Positions 1 to 8,755 of a stretch of DNA of 64,000 nt are shown here, in pieces. Source of the DNA: Streptomyces sp. NBC_01224 (lineage in GTDB: Bacteria > Actinomycetota > Actinomycetes > Streptomycetales > Streptomycetaceae). Positions within the stretch are counted from its first letter, which is position 1; every line of letters starts with the position of its first letter. A program made the position numbers and the translations under genes. Below the pieces are notes generated by a model. It did not search any database, was not told the DNA's origin, and saw nothing but the letters and a program-made list of their open reading frames with translations. Where the stretch lies: contig NZ_CP108529.1 of the NCBI RefSeq assembly GCF_036002945.1, forward strand, positions 1 to 64,000, read 5' to 3'.

Positions 1-380
1 TACCACATCGCTGCGCGATGTGCAAGCGAACCACCGCGCTTTGCGCGGTGGTTGCGCACCCGCTCCGCGGGTGCGGACTCTGGTGCTGCGCACCAGAGGT
101 GACTCCGTTTCTCGGAGTCTGCGCTTCGCGCAGTGTGCCCGGCAGAGCCGGGCCAACTCCCTCCGCTTCGCTCCTGGAGTTGGGGGCCGGCCCGCGTTGC
201 GGGCCGGTGGGCCCCGCTGTGCGGGGCCCTGTCTGGCGGGATGTCAGGCGCGAGTGATCGGAACTCTTGTAAGGGAGTTGACGGATACTTCGCATCCGTC
301 TGATGGTGTGTCCGCTGCGCTCCCCCACCCTGGTTCTTCCGGCTACGCCTCCAGGACCTGAAGCCCGCTACGCGGGCTTG
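1..380. repeat. Telomere-like palindrome cluster at the replicon end
   Basis: A dense series of inverted repeats with 3-base loops, mostly TGC, TTT, TCC or similar. Stems seen: 4-11/15-22, 29-39/43-53, 55-63/67-75, 78-86/90-98, 101-107/113-119, 119-124/128-133, 137-143/147-153, 187-195/199-207, 209-217/221-229, 281-286/294-299 and 361-368/372-379. Order and loops match archetypal Streptomyces telomeres, whose 3' overhangs fold into hairpins and are patched by the Tap/Tpg terminal-protein system. From memory, the canonical end has one more 13-base palindrome before the TACCACATCG at which this window begins, so the true end is probably just outside. Short open frames here are by-products of the palindromes. 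Confidence 0.88.
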
Positions 381-487
381 GCTGGCTACAAGGGGTGGGG
401 GGTCGCTCGTCCGTATCGGGTTCCAGTGTAGTGGGTGCATCAAGTTTGATTCAGCATGTACCGTTGGCAGAAACGAGTGACATACTG

Positions 488-1069
488 ATGGCTTGGGGAC
501 CACTGATGGGCAACGCGCAGGCTTATCCGATCTACCGAACCTTTGACGCAGCAAGCATTATTTCTGTGGCTTTCGATCTTGTCCGGTGCGGAGAGGGTTA
601 TGAAGGCGAGACTGGATACCTCGATGCAGAGCTGGGCGATGTCGATGATGTGCTGAAGGCTCGTAACCTCTTTCCGGATGCGTGGTTCTCCCACCGTCGT
701 TCTAACTTTCGGGGTGCCGACCTGTCTGATGACGCCGCGGTGTTGACTGGACTGCTGCCCATGCAGCTTGATGCGGAGGAAGTCTTGGAGGGGGACGTTC
801 TCTCCAGGGCCGTAGAGGTGCTGCGCCCTGCGGTGTGGGGGCAGCTCGCGTGGATGGCTCTCAGGTGGCCGGCCATACCGGAGCTCGGCCTAGGACCTGA
901 GTACGCACGCACAGGCGTTCAGGCCTGCTTCAACATCGATGCCAACCATGAACCAGTGGCGGGACATACGGTCTACGTCCACGTCTATCCCGGTGATGAA
1001 GACAGAGCACGTCACCTTGCTCGCATGATCGGAAAGGACGTCATCGGCCCTCCTGAGCACGGTTGGTGA
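488..1069 (+). CDS. Hypothetical protein, low-GC orphan beside the telomere
   Basis: A 193-residue acidic protein that I do not recognise. No signal peptide, membrane segment or catalytic motif is obvious. Its C-terminal half reads like a folded domain (hydrophobic stretch LRPAVWGQLAWMALRWP, then an acidic tail). GC content and codon use are clearly lower than in the neighbours, which suggests recent acquisition. The open frame extends upstream; GTG at 431 is an alternative start. I chose ATG 488 because it is the first ATG, but no strong ribosome binding site precedes it. It ends 21 bases before the first possible helicase start, in a short AT-rich gap, so it could share a transcript with the helicase. 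Confidence 0.5.
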   Translation: MAWGPLMGNAQAYPIYRTFDAASIISVAFDLVRCGEGYEGETGYLDAELGDVDDVLKARNLFPDAWFSHRRSNFRGADLSDDAAVLTGLLPMQLDAEEVLEGDVLSRAVEVLRPAVWGQLAWMALRWPAIPELGLGPEYARTGVQACFNIDANHEPVAGHTVYVHVYPGDEDRARHLARMIGKDVIGPPEHGW

Positions 1070-1120
1070 GAATTTATTTTACGGCGACGGTTGAACAGGC
1101 GAGATGAGAGAGCGAGCAGA

Positions 1121-3787
1121 GTGAAGGGTTATTTTCAGCTTCGAGAGCATCAGGTAGATCAGAAGGAAAAATTCCGGAGGTGGGTTGGTTTTCCTGCAAG
1201 GTCATCTGTGCCCCCGCAGGGTGGCCGGGGCACGATCGTGTCAGCGACCGGCTCGGGCAAGACGATCACGGCCGCCGCGTGCGCGCTGGACTGCTTCCCG
1301 GGCGGCCGGATCCTGGTGACCGTGCCAACCTTGGACCTGCTCGTGCAGACCGCCCAAGCGTGGCGCCTGGTGGGCCACCGGGCCCCGATGGTCGCGGTGT
1401 GCTCGCTGGAGAACGATGCGGTCCTCAACTCGCTGGGGGTGCGCACCACCACCAACCCGATCCAACTGGCCCTGTGGGCCGGGTCCGGGCCGGTCGTCGT
1501 GTTCGCCACGTACGCCTCCCTGGTGGACCGCGAGGACATCGACGCACCGATGGGCCAGGGGAAGGTTCGTGGGCCGTTGGAGGCCGCTCTGGCGGGCGGA
1601 GAGCGGCTCTATGGCCAGCAGATGGCGGGCTTCGACCTCGCGATCGTGGATGAGGCACACGGCACCGCTGGTGATCTTGGTCGTCCGTGGGCGGCGATCC
1701 ATGACAACGCCCGTATCCCGGCGGCCTTCCGGCTCTACCTGACCGCCACGCCGCGCATCCTCGCCGCGGCCCGGCCGCAGAAGGGCGCGGACGGCCAGGA
1801 GGTGGAGATTGCGACCATGGCCGACGACCCGGACGGCACGTACGGCGCGTGGCTCGCAGAACTCGGTCTGAGCGAGGCGATCGAGCGCGAGATCCTCGCC
1901 GGGTTCGAGATCGACGTGCTGGAGATCCGCGACCCCTCCCCCGTGATCGGGGAGTCCGAAGAGGCGCGGCGCGGCCGGCGCCTGGCCCTCCTGCAGACCG
2001 CGCTCCTGGAGCACGCCGCCGCGTACAACCTCCGCACGGTCATGACGTTTCACCAGAAGGTGGAGGAAGCCGCCGCGTTCGCGGAGAAGCTGCCTCGGAC
2101 CGCTGCCGAGCTGTACGTCAACGACGCATCCGACGAGGACCTGGCCGCCGCGGACAAGCTGCCGAAGTCCTCCATCGACGCGGAGTTCTACGAACTCGAG
2201 GCCGGCCGCCACGTACCCCCGGACCGCGTCTGGTCGGCGTGGCTGTGCGGCGACCACCTCGTCAGCGAGCGGCGCGAGGTGCTGCGCCAGTTCGCAGGCG
2301 GCATCGACGCCGCCAGCCGCCGGGTCCACCGCGCGTTCCTCGCGAGCGTTCGCGTGCTCGGGGAAGGCGTCGACATCACCGGTGAGCGAGGTGTGGAGGC
2401 TGTCTGCTTCGCGGACACCCGCGGTTCCCAGGTCGAGATCGTGCAGAACATCGGCCGGGCGCTGCGGCTCAACAAGGATGGCAGCACGAAGGTGGCCCGG
2501 ATCATCGTGCCGGTGTTCCTGGAGCCCGGCGAAGACCCGACCGACATGGTCGCCAGCGCCTCGTTCCGGCCCCTTGTGGCGGTTCTCCAGGGCCTGCGCA
2601 GTCACGATGAGCGCCTGGTCGAACAGCTCGCCTCCCGCGCCCTCACCAGCGGCAAGCGCAAGGTCCACGTCCAGCGCGACGAGGACGGACGGATCGTCGG
2701 AGCCAGCGGCCAGGACCACAGCGAGGACCAGGAGCAGGACGACACCCACGCCGCCGCCGAGTCCGCCCTACTCCACTTCTCCACCCCTCGTGACGCCGCG
2801 ACCATCGCCGCATTCCTGCGCACCCGGGTCTACCGGCCCGAGAGCCTGGTCTGGCTCGAGGGCTACCAGGCCCTCCTCCGCTGGCGAGCCGAGAACGAGA
2901 TCACCGGCCTCTATGCCGTGCCCTACGACGTTGAGGTCGAGGTGGGCGTCACGAAGGACTTCCCCCTTGGGAGGTGGGTGCACCAGCAGCGGAAAGCACT
3001 GCGGGCCGGGGAGCTGGAAGCGCGGCGCAAGACCCTGCTGGACGCACCCGAAGCCGGGATGGTCTGGGAGCCCGGCGAAGAAGCCTGGGAGAACAAACTC
3101 GCCGCGCTCCGCTCCTACCAGCGGGCCACCGGACACCTCGCACCCCGGCAAGACGCGGTATGGGGCGAGGGCGAGGCGATGACGCCCGTCGGCCAGCACA
3201 TGGCCAACCTCCGCCGGAAGGGCCAGAAGAACGGCCTGGGCAAGGACCCGGAGCGGGCGGCGGAACGCGCGGCGCAGCTCACCGCGATCGACCCGGACTG
3301 GGACTGCCCCTGGCCACTGGACTGGCAGCGGCACTACCGGGTGCTCGCGGACCTGGTCGACGCCGATGGCGTGCTGCCCGAGATCCAGCCTGGCGTGCTG
3401 ATGGACGGCGATGACATCGGCAAGTGGCTGGAGCAGCAGAAGCAGCCGGTCACCTGGGCGAAGCTCCTCCCCGAGCAGCAGGAGCGGCTGACCGCGCTGG
3501 GCGTCCAGCCCGCTGAGGCGGCGCCTGCCGCCCAGGCTGCCCCGCGTACGGCGAAGGGCCCGAGCAAGGCACAGCAGGCGTTCCAGCGAGGCCTGACGGC
3601 ACTCGCGCAATGGGTCGAACGGGAAGGCGTGGGCCGACCGGTACCCCGGAAGGCGGTGGAGACCTTGCCCGACGGAACCGAGACCAAGCTCGGCATCTGG
3701 TACAGCAACACCAAGTCCAGGCGGGACAAGCTCACCGCCGAACAACTCGACGCACTACGCAAGCTCGGGGTGGAGTGGGCCGTGTAG
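1121..3787 (+). CDS. ttrA: Telomere-proximal DEAD/DEAH helicase (TtrA-like)
   Basis: Superfamily II helicase of 888 residues. Visible motifs: Walker A SATGSGKT near residue 45, DEAH-type Walker B (IVDEAHG) near 185, motif III LTATPR near 210, and a C-terminal helicase core with GEGVDI and the QNIGRALR arginine-finger motif near 440-460. The last ~300 residues hold helicase-associated (HA) repeats with paired tryptophans (AWENKLAALRSYQ, LTALAQWVEREG). Helicases of this build sit next to Streptomyces telomeres (TtrA of SLP2 and chromosome ends) and are linked to conjugal transfer and end function. TTG 1091 is an alternative start; GTG 1121 lies right before the conserved YFQLREHQ motif. A degraded partial copy of the C-terminus follows at 4746-5035 and 6980-7051. 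Confidence 0.8.
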   Translation: MKGYFQLREHQVDQKEKFRRWVGFPARSSVPPQGGRGTIVSATGSGKTITAAACALDCFPGGRILVTVPTLDLLVQTAQAWRLVGHRAPMVAVCSLENDAVLNSLGVRTTTNPIQLALWAGSGPVVVFATYASLVDREDIDAPMGQGKVRGPLEAALAGGERLYGQQMAGFDLAIVDEAHGTAGDLGRPWAAIHDNARIPAAFRLYLTATPRILAAARPQKGADGQEVEIATMADDPDGTYGAWLAELGLSEAIEREILAGFEIDVLEIRDPSPVIGESEEARRGRRLALLQTALLEHAAAYNLRTVMTFHQKVEEAAAFAEKLPRTAAELYVNDASDEDLAAADKLPKSSIDAEFYELEAGRHVPPDRVWSAWLCGDHLVSERREVLRQFAGGIDAASRRVHRAFLASVRVLGEGVDITGERGVEAVCFADTRGSQVEIVQNIGRALRLNKDGSTKVARIIVPVFLEPGEDPTDMVASASFRPLVAVLQGLRSHDERLVEQLASRALTSGKRKVHVQRDEDGRIVGASGQDHSEDQEQDDTHAAAESALLHFSTPRDAATIAAFLRTRVYRPESLVWLEGYQALLRWRAENEITGLYAVPYDVEVEVGVTKDFPLGRWVHQQRKALRAGELEARRKTLLDAPEAGMVWEPGEEAWENKLAALRSYQRATGHLAPRQDAVWGEGEAMTPVGQHMANLRRKGQKNGLGKDPERAAERAAQLTAIDPDWDCPWPLDWQRHYRVLADLVDADGVLPEIQPGVLMDGDDIGKWLEQQKQPVTWAKLLPEQQERLTALGVQPAEAAPAAQAAPRTAKGPSKAQQAFQRGLTALAQWVEREGVGRPVPRKAVETLPDGTETKLGIWYSNTKSRRDKLTAEQLDALRKLGVEWAV

Positions 3788-3952
3788 CGTCCGGTGCTGG
3801 TTTCAATAGCAAGTCGCTTCCGCATCGGCAGACATCACCCTCGGAGAGCATGTGCACATGAGAGAAGTACGCAAGAGAATCATGGCCGTATCCGGAATGC
3901 TGGCGGCTGTCGTCCAGGACGGCTTCAAGTTCCCGGCAGGAGTGGGCTCTCG

Positions 3953-4690
3953 GTGATACCCCAGATCCAGAGGGCGCGTTCGGGTGGACAGTGGCTCGGG
4001 ACACGGGCCGCCCTCCGCGTTCCCGTCGTACTGATAACTCTCGTCGCCGGCGCGGTGGGAACCGCCTCCTGTGGCCAGGACAGCCCCGGCGTGGCATCGC
4101 CACAAGCGCCGAGGACAGTGGCACCTCGTCCCGAGCCGTCCGCAACACAGACCCTGCCGCAGGCCTCCGATCTGCCCAAGCATGCGGTGACCAGCGACAA
4201 ACAGGCCACGCTTAGCCCGGGCAGGACGATGGCCACGGGATACACCGGGAACGATTTCCTCACCGGACTGGCGAAGGACTGGAAGATCCGACTCGAAAAG
4301 CCCATCGAGCAGGAGATGCCCAACGGGAAAATGAGGACGTACGTTCACGGGCGCGGCAAGAACGGGATGACCGTGTCGGCCGGCTACGCCGATCACAAGA
4401 ACATGTCCTCCCTGCTGTGCCGCGCGGGTACGAAGGAACCAGGCGATTTCGAGTTCCTGGCTTCCTGCACAGGTCTCGACGTCGCCGGAATCGACCATGA
4501 CAAGGCGTCCTCGTGGCTCGACCGGGCGAAGAAGGAGACCGACTCCCTGTACGAGAAGCAGGTGACCAAGACGGGAATCGAAAAGGAGTACGTTGTCAGC
4601 GGAGTGTTGGTCTCGGGCCCGGTGAGGATGGTTCTGCACCGCGCATACGAGAGGTACTCACTGAGGATCCTCGGAGGCGCAGCGGCGTAG
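3953..4690 (+). CDS. Secreted lipoprotein, function unknown
   Basis: A 245-residue protein with a basic N-terminus, a hydrophobic segment (VPVVLITLVAGAVG) and a candidate lipobox ending in TASC, then a proline/serine-rich linker and a globular C-terminal domain from about residue 95 containing YTGNDFLTGLAKDW. It is probably anchored outside the membrane. GTG 3953 is preceded by GGCAGGAG at about 10 bases; the open frame reaches back to 3794 but that part is basic and unlike a signal sequence. The lipobox is atypical (Thr at -3). It lies between the intact helicase and the broken helicase copy, so it is bracketed by the two homologous stretches. I do not recognise the C-terminal family. Confidence 0.7.
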   Translation: MIPQIQRARSGGQWLGTRAALRVPVVLITLVAGAVGTASCGQDSPGVASPQAPRTVAPRPEPSATQTLPQASDLPKHAVTSDKQATLSPGRTMATGYTGNDFLTGLAKDWKIRLEKPIEQEMPNGKMRTYVHGRGKNGMTVSAGYADHKNMSSLLCRAGTKEPGDFEFLASCTGLDVAGIDHDKASSWLDRAKKETDSLYEKQVTKTGIEKEYVVSGVLVSGPVRMVLHRAYERYSLRILGGAAA

Positions 4691-4745
4691 CGGCATCAGC
4701 AGGATTCCAGGGTCAAGGCCCCTCGTCGACCTCGGATTGAAGTGG

Positions 4746-5035
4746 GCAGCACAGGACCCGGAGCGGGCGGCGCAGCGCGCGGCGCAGCTCACCGCGAACG
4801 ACCCGGACTGGAACTGCCCCTGGCCACTGGACTGGCAACGCCACCACCGCGTCCTCGCCGACCTGGCCGATGCCGACGGCCAGCTGCCCGGCATCACACC
4901 CGGCGTCCTCATGGACGGCGACGACATCGGACTGTGACTGGAGCAGCAGAAGCCCGGACACCTGGGCGCGGCTCCTCCCCGAGCAAGGCGCAGCAGGCGT
5001 TCCAGTGCGGGCTGACGGCACTCGCGCAGTGGGTG
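4746..5035 (+). pseudogene. Remnant of a second helicase C-terminus (part 1)
   Basis: Homologous to the C-terminal ~100 codons of the upstream helicase (DPERAAxRAAQLTA, DPDWxCPWPLDWQRH, GVLMDGDDIG). The reading frame ends at a TGA at 4935, where the intact copy continues with KWLEQQK. The match then resumes in shifted frames through SKAQQAFQ and LTALAQWV and stops near 5035. The tail of the same gene reappears 1.9 kb later at 6980. The stretch 5036-5298 carries no gene I recognise. Confidence 0.8.
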
Positions 5036-5298
5036 CACGCACAGCCATGGCATGCACCTCAGCACTTTGCTCGTTGCCCTGTTGCGTACCCAAAGACGCC
5101 CACGCAGCACTGGCAATCGGCGGGTCGAACCGGGGCGCTCTGCCCTCGGTCCGTCACCGTCCCTGTCTCCCGTTCTGCGTCTGTAGCCCAGGTTTGCCCA
5201 TCGTGTGCCCTGTACGGCGGATCTCGATCGTGGGAGGCCGCGTCTGTGAGAGGTATGGCAGCGCAGACAGCCATAGGGGTCAAGCGCCGGGGAGAGTC

Positions 5299-5853
5299 GT
5301 GGGGGAGATCAGCGACGGAATTGAGCGAGCGCTGCTGACGCGCCCGGTACCTACAGGCGCCTCGGCACTGCGTTTCCTCATGAGGGCCGAGAAGGGCTCC
5401 ACGAAGAAGGTGGCACGCCTCCTGGGCGTTTCACAGCGCACCGTGCAGCGGTGGGTGACAAAGAAGCCCGGAACACGTCGTCCGCCAGGTGCGCAGCATG
5501 CCCAGGCGATCGAGGAAGCGGTCCTGGCTCGGTGGCAGCCCCGAATACGGGCCCGTCGGCGTGCCCAGGCCGAGGCGGAGGGCTTCGTCTTCCACACCAG
5601 GGCGCGATTCGGGTTCGCGGCTCCTGCAGGCTCCTCGGACGACCCGCGGGTGCGGTGGATCACCCAGTACCTGCCTGGAGAGGTCGCCCGGGAACTCTTC
5701 GCCGCCCGGGATGCCGGCGCAGGCGAGCAGCAGCAGATGGTGATCCTCGCTCGCGCGCTGGGGCACGCCTACTTCCGCGACGGGGGCCACCGCGCCCACG
5801 GCCTGCACATCGCCTTCAGCGACCTCGAGTTCGCCGACTTCTCGATCGGCTGA
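5299..5853 (+). CDS. tpg: Terminal protein Tpg (telomere-capping protein)
   Basis: A 184-residue protein of the length usual for Tpg. Tpg binds covalently to the 5' ends of Streptomyces linear replicons and primes telomere patching. Landmarks: N-terminal TGASALRFLMRAEKGSTKK, an HTH-like segment VARLLGVSQRTVQRWV around residues 43-58, the RWQPRIRAR basic stretch, FHTRARFGFAAPAGSSDD, and the C-terminal AYFRDGGHRAHGLHIAFSD. GTG 5299 is preceded by GGGGAGAG. No tap homologue, the usual upstream partner, lies next to it; the upstream neighbour is a helicase remnant. Because the gene is intact while both flanks are broken, it has probably been kept under selection or arrived recently. Confidence 0.92.
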   Translation: MGEISDGIERALLTRPVPTGASALRFLMRAEKGSTKKVARLLGVSQRTVQRWVTKKPGTRRPPGAQHAQAIEEAVLARWQPRIRARRRAQAEAEGFVFHTRARFGFAAPAGSSDDPRVRWITQYLPGEVARELFAARDAGAGEQQQMVILARALGHAYFRDGGHRAHGLHIAFSDLEFADFSIG

Positions 5854-5885
5854 GCCTGGCCCGTCGCGTAACAACGTCAGGGTGT

Positions 5886-6965
5886 TCAGCGTCGTGGGGA
5901 CCTGGCGCGGCTGGCCGGTACCGCTTCGTACCTCTCGGCTTCCTGCCGCTCGCGCCAGTCCCACTCCACACGGCCGACCGGGCCTTTGCGGCGAGCCGCG
6001 AGCGGCTGGGGCGGGCGCAGCCTGGCCGTCTCCGCCACGCGCAGCAGGTGCCCACGGTCCCCTGGCGCGGCAAGCAATTCCTGCTCCTCGCCGGAGGCGA
6101 GGCGGGTGAAGCAGGCCGCGGCCCGCAGGAAGCCGCCGGCCCAGGGCGGTACGGGGTAGGCGGCGCAGCCGTCGGTGTAGCGGGCGCGGTCGTGCAGGGC
6201 GAGCATGGCCGCGGCGTCGTCGTAGTCGCGGGGGCGGGCGGTGGCGAGTTGCTGGAGGGAGGCGCCGGTGAACAGTGCGGCAGCGACGGCCGCGGCCAGG
6301 CGAGGATGTGCGGTCGCCGCGTGCAGCCGGTGGGCGACGCGCCGGGCGGTGGGCGCGGTGAGAGGCGCGGGCGGTGGGCGGTGCCGCCAGGCGATCGACG
6401 GTGGCGTGCACGGGTCGGCGCAGGGGCGGGGGCTGTCGTAGGAGACGAGGCGGTCCAGTGCGGGCAGGTTGAGCCACCGGCCGACTGGCCCGGCGGGCTC
6501 GTCTGCGGGCGGGGGTTCGGTGACAGGCGTGCCGTAGTAGTGGCGGTGGGCAGCCTCGAAGTCGGCGGTGAGGGAGTAGTCGGCCGTCTGCAGGGCCTGG
6601 TGGAGAGCGGCGGGGAGGTGTGGGCGGTGGCAGACCAGGGTCAGGTGGATACCGGTGAGGGCCTGTAGCTGCAGGAGGCGCGTCGTGCGGCGGGCGGTGA
6701 GGCGGTGGGCGCGCAGGACGGTCAGCCGGGTAATGGGCAGGGCGGTCATCCAGGCGGTAGCTGCTTGCCAGGCGGGCTGACGGCCGGCAAGGAAGCGGCC
6801 CGGGAGCAGGGGCGGTTTGCCCAGGGCGGCGAGAAGGTCGTGGGCGAGGCCGGTCTCGCTGGTGGTGCCCGGGCCGGGGTGCAGGGTGATCCGGCCGGAC
6901 GGCGGATGGTGGGCGGCCAGAGCAGTGTGCGTGTGAATCGCGTCGTCGCCGGGGTCCAGGACCAC
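5886..6965 (-). CDS. Hypothetical protein, possible degenerate ATPase/recombinase relative
   Basis: A 359-residue protein convergent with tpg (32-base gap). I do not recognise the family. The N-terminal half has a pattern like a Walker-B/sensor region without a P-loop (ITRLTVLRAHRLT, then LTGIHLTLVCHRP). The C-terminal half has AAALFTGASLQQLATARP followed by YPVPPWAGGFLRAA, which loosely resembles the box-I region of tyrosine recombinases with the arginine missing. Both resemblances are weak. Its start lies about 15 bases from the point where helicase homology resumes, so it is part of the DNA that split the second helicase copy. It has the same orientation as the recombinase genes beyond 7193 and may belong to the same element. 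Confidence 0.55.
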   Translation of the reverse strand: MVLDPGDDAIHTHTALAAHHPPSGRITLHPGPGTTSETGLAHDLLAALGKPPLLPGRFLAGRQPAWQAATAWMTALPITRLTVLRAHRLTARRTTRLLQLQALTGIHLTLVCHRPHLPAALHQALQTADYSLTADFEAAHRHYYGTPVTEPPPADEPAGPVGRWLNLPALDRLVSYDSPRPCADPCTPPSIAWRHRPPPAPLTAPTARRVAHRLHAATAHPRLAAAVAAALFTGASLQQLATARPRDYDDAAAMLALHDRARYTDGCAAYPVPPWAGGFLRAAACFTRLASGEEQELLAAPGDRGHLLRVAETARLRPPQPLAARRKGPVGRVEWDWRERQEAERYEAVPASRARSPRR

Positions 6966-6979
6966 AGTGATGGACGGCG

Positions 6980-7051
6980 AAGTCGCGGCGGGACAAACTC
7001 AGCGCGGAACAGCGCGACGCACTACGGAAGCTGAGCGTGGACTGGGCATGA
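6980..7051 (+). pseudogene. Remnant of a second helicase C-terminus (part 2, tail)
   Basis: Encodes KSRRDKLSAEQRDALRKLS followed by VDWA and a stop, nearly identical to the last 23 residues of the intact helicase (TKSRRDKLTAEQLDALRKLG). Together with 4746-5035 it shows that a second helicase copy was interrupted by about 1.9 kb carrying tpg and the convergent 5886-6965 gene. The intervening ~40 codons of the helicase are missing. Confidence 0.8.
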
Positions 7052-7192
7052 GTTCCGGCGGAGGGTTGCCTGCCGTGTGCCGGGAGGCAGCCCTTTACGG
7101 CGTGGGGTGATCCAGAGACCGCTAAGGCACCATGCCTGGGTGGACATAGACATTGCGAGGAGCAGCTCAAGCGGTTCGCCGGGCTCGGACCG

Positions 7193-8755
7193 TCATATTG
7201 GTTTGGTGAGGTTCGGGCTGGGCCGGTAGTGGGCGACTCCTGCGTAGGACATCCCCAGTGAGGTGGTGAGGGTCTTGGCGTCGAGTTCATCGGCGAGGGT
7301 GAGCAGGCGAGTAGAGCGCAGGATGCGGGGCCGGAGGCCAGTAGGGGCGAGGGTGTCGCGGATGTGAGCGGCGCCGGCGGGGCCGTGGTGGGTGCGGGTG
7401 AGCCGAGTGACGAGCAGGTGGGGGTTGTCCGAGCCCAGTTGGTGTCGGTGTTCTTGGCAGCGTTGGAGTGCGGTCCAGGTCGCGTCGTCGAGCGGGATGG
7501 CCAGGGATCTGCCGGGGAAGTGGACGCTGTGGTGATGGGGGTTGATCCCGGTGTCAGAGAGCTGGCGCAGCTCGGTGATGGTTGCTGCGTGGAGCAGGGC
7601 GGCGAGGCCGATGAATGCCTCGTGCGGGTGTATGTCGTGGTGGGTGGTCCACCGCTGGTACAGGGTGCGCTGCTGGGTCAGGGTGAGGGTGGGACCTTTG
7701 AATCCCCTGTGCTGTACGGCATTTATGGGGTCGGTGGGGTTGTGGAGGATGGCTTTGGAGTAGTGGGCGTACGCGAAGAACTGGCGCAGTCCCGCGAGTC
7801 GGGATGCGCGGAGGGCCGGGTTGAGGGCCAGGAAGGATTCCAGATGGGCGGTGGTGACACTGGCCCAGTTCGTGTGGCCCTCGGTGTGGAGGTGGAGGGC
7901 CAGGTCGCGGACGGCAGTAAGTCGGATCTCGATGGTTTTCAGCTGGTTGGGGCGTAGTCCCAGTTGTTCGGCTTGCTCGCGCTGTCGCAGGAGGAAGGCG
8001 GCGAACTTCTTGGCCTGGGGGCGCAGAGGGGTGGGTGTGGCCTCGATGCGGCGGGCTCGGCGTTCTGTTGCTCGTCTGTCGGAGCGGCGTGGTGGTGGGT
8101 CGAGGTGGCCGTGGGTGCGGAAGAAGTCGGTGAGCGCTCCGACGAGTTCGGGGGCATCGCTTTTAGCGCGGGCGAGGAGGCTGCAGGGGTCGCAGGACTC
8201 GGCGTGGAGGAGCAGGCGCGCGGTGGTGGCGATGAGGTCGGCCGCGTAGATCGGGTGTCGGTGCGCTGCGAGGTGTACGGCGAGGTCGCTCCACCAGGAG
8301 GGCGGGGCGGGCATGCGCTTGGCCCAGCCCGCCGCGCGGGTCAGGACTGTGTGGGGTGAATGCTCGTAGCAGCGCTTGCAGAGGCCTTTGGCCCACCGGC
8401 CGCTGGTTCCGCATTGCTCGCAGTGGGCTGGGGGCGGGGCGGCAGTGGGATCGGTACAAGCTCGGCAGCGCTGGGTCGCCGCGTCGAGGGCACGTCGGCG
8501 TCCGCAGTGCTGGCAGGGGCCCCGAGCTCGTTCTCCGGCGGATCGGCGTCGGCATGCCGCGCACAGGTCCTGGGCGGAGCGCCGTGGTGCGCCGCAGAGC
8601 GTGCAGGTGCGTGAGCACCAGGGGCAGCGGCCGGTGTCGGGGTGCAGCCAGCGCAGTCGGTGGCAGGCCGGGCAGTTGTCTTTGACACGAGAGGGTGTGG
8701 CACGGGTGGTCGTGGGCGGGTCCGTCGCGGGGTGTGCGGGGCGGGGTGCGGTCAC
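7193..8755 (-). CDS. Zinc-ribbon protein with degenerate tyrosine-recombinase domain
   Basis: A 520-residue protein. Residues ~20-140 carry repeated CxxC pairs (CPACHRLRW, CPWCSRTCTLCGAP, CAACRRR, CQHCGRR, CEQCGTSGRWAKGLCKRC), i.e. several treble-clef or ribbon zinc sites. From ~260 there is an integrase-like core-binding region (WASVTTAHLESFLALNPALR) and a C-terminal catalytic-like domain. In the latter the usual box-I GLRxSEL appears as ATITELRQL (arginine absent), the HxxR position reads RILRSTRL, and LGH reads LGM, although a terminal AHY tyrosine remains. It is therefore probably catalytically poor and may assist the neighbouring recombinase. GTG 8755 overlaps the upstream stop by 4 bases (GTGA), implying translational coupling. 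Confidence 0.7.
   Translation of the reverse strand: MTAPRPAHPATDPPTTTRATPSRVKDNCPACHRLRWLHPDTGRCPWCSRTCTLCGAPRRSAQDLCAACRRRSAGERARGPCQHCGRRRALDAATQRCRACTDPTAAPPPAHCEQCGTSGRWAKGLCKRCYEHSPHTVLTRAAGWAKRMPAPPSWWSDLAVHLAAHRHPIYAADLIATTARLLLHAESCDPCSLLARAKSDAPELVGALTDFFRTHGHLDPPPRRSDRRATERRARRIEATPTPLRPQAKKFAAFLLRQREQAEQLGLRPNQLKTIEIRLTAVRDLALHLHTEGHTNWASVTTAHLESFLALNPALRASRLAGLRQFFAYAHYSKAILHNPTDPINAVQHRGFKGPTLTLTQQRTLYQRWTTHHDIHPHEAFIGLAALLHAATITELRQLSDTGINPHHHSVHFPGRSLAIPLDDATWTALQRCQEHRHQLGSDNPHLLVTRLTRTHHGPAGAAHIRDTLAPTGLRPRILRSTRLLTLADELDAKTLTTSLGMSYAGVAHYRPSPNLTKPI

Noticed and set aside
18..361. Two overlapping open frames in the first 360 bases
   Set aside because: They run through the palindromes, have no ribosome binding site, and are rich in the Cys/Arg/Gly codons that palindromic GC-rich DNA produces by chance.
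1..380. CRISPR-like array
   Set aside because: The palindromes differ from each other in sequence and spacing; no repeat-spacer regularity and no cas genes in the window.
1241..2749. Long minus-strand open frame opposite the helicase
   Set aside because: It mirrors the third-position bias of the helicase gene and has no motif of its own.
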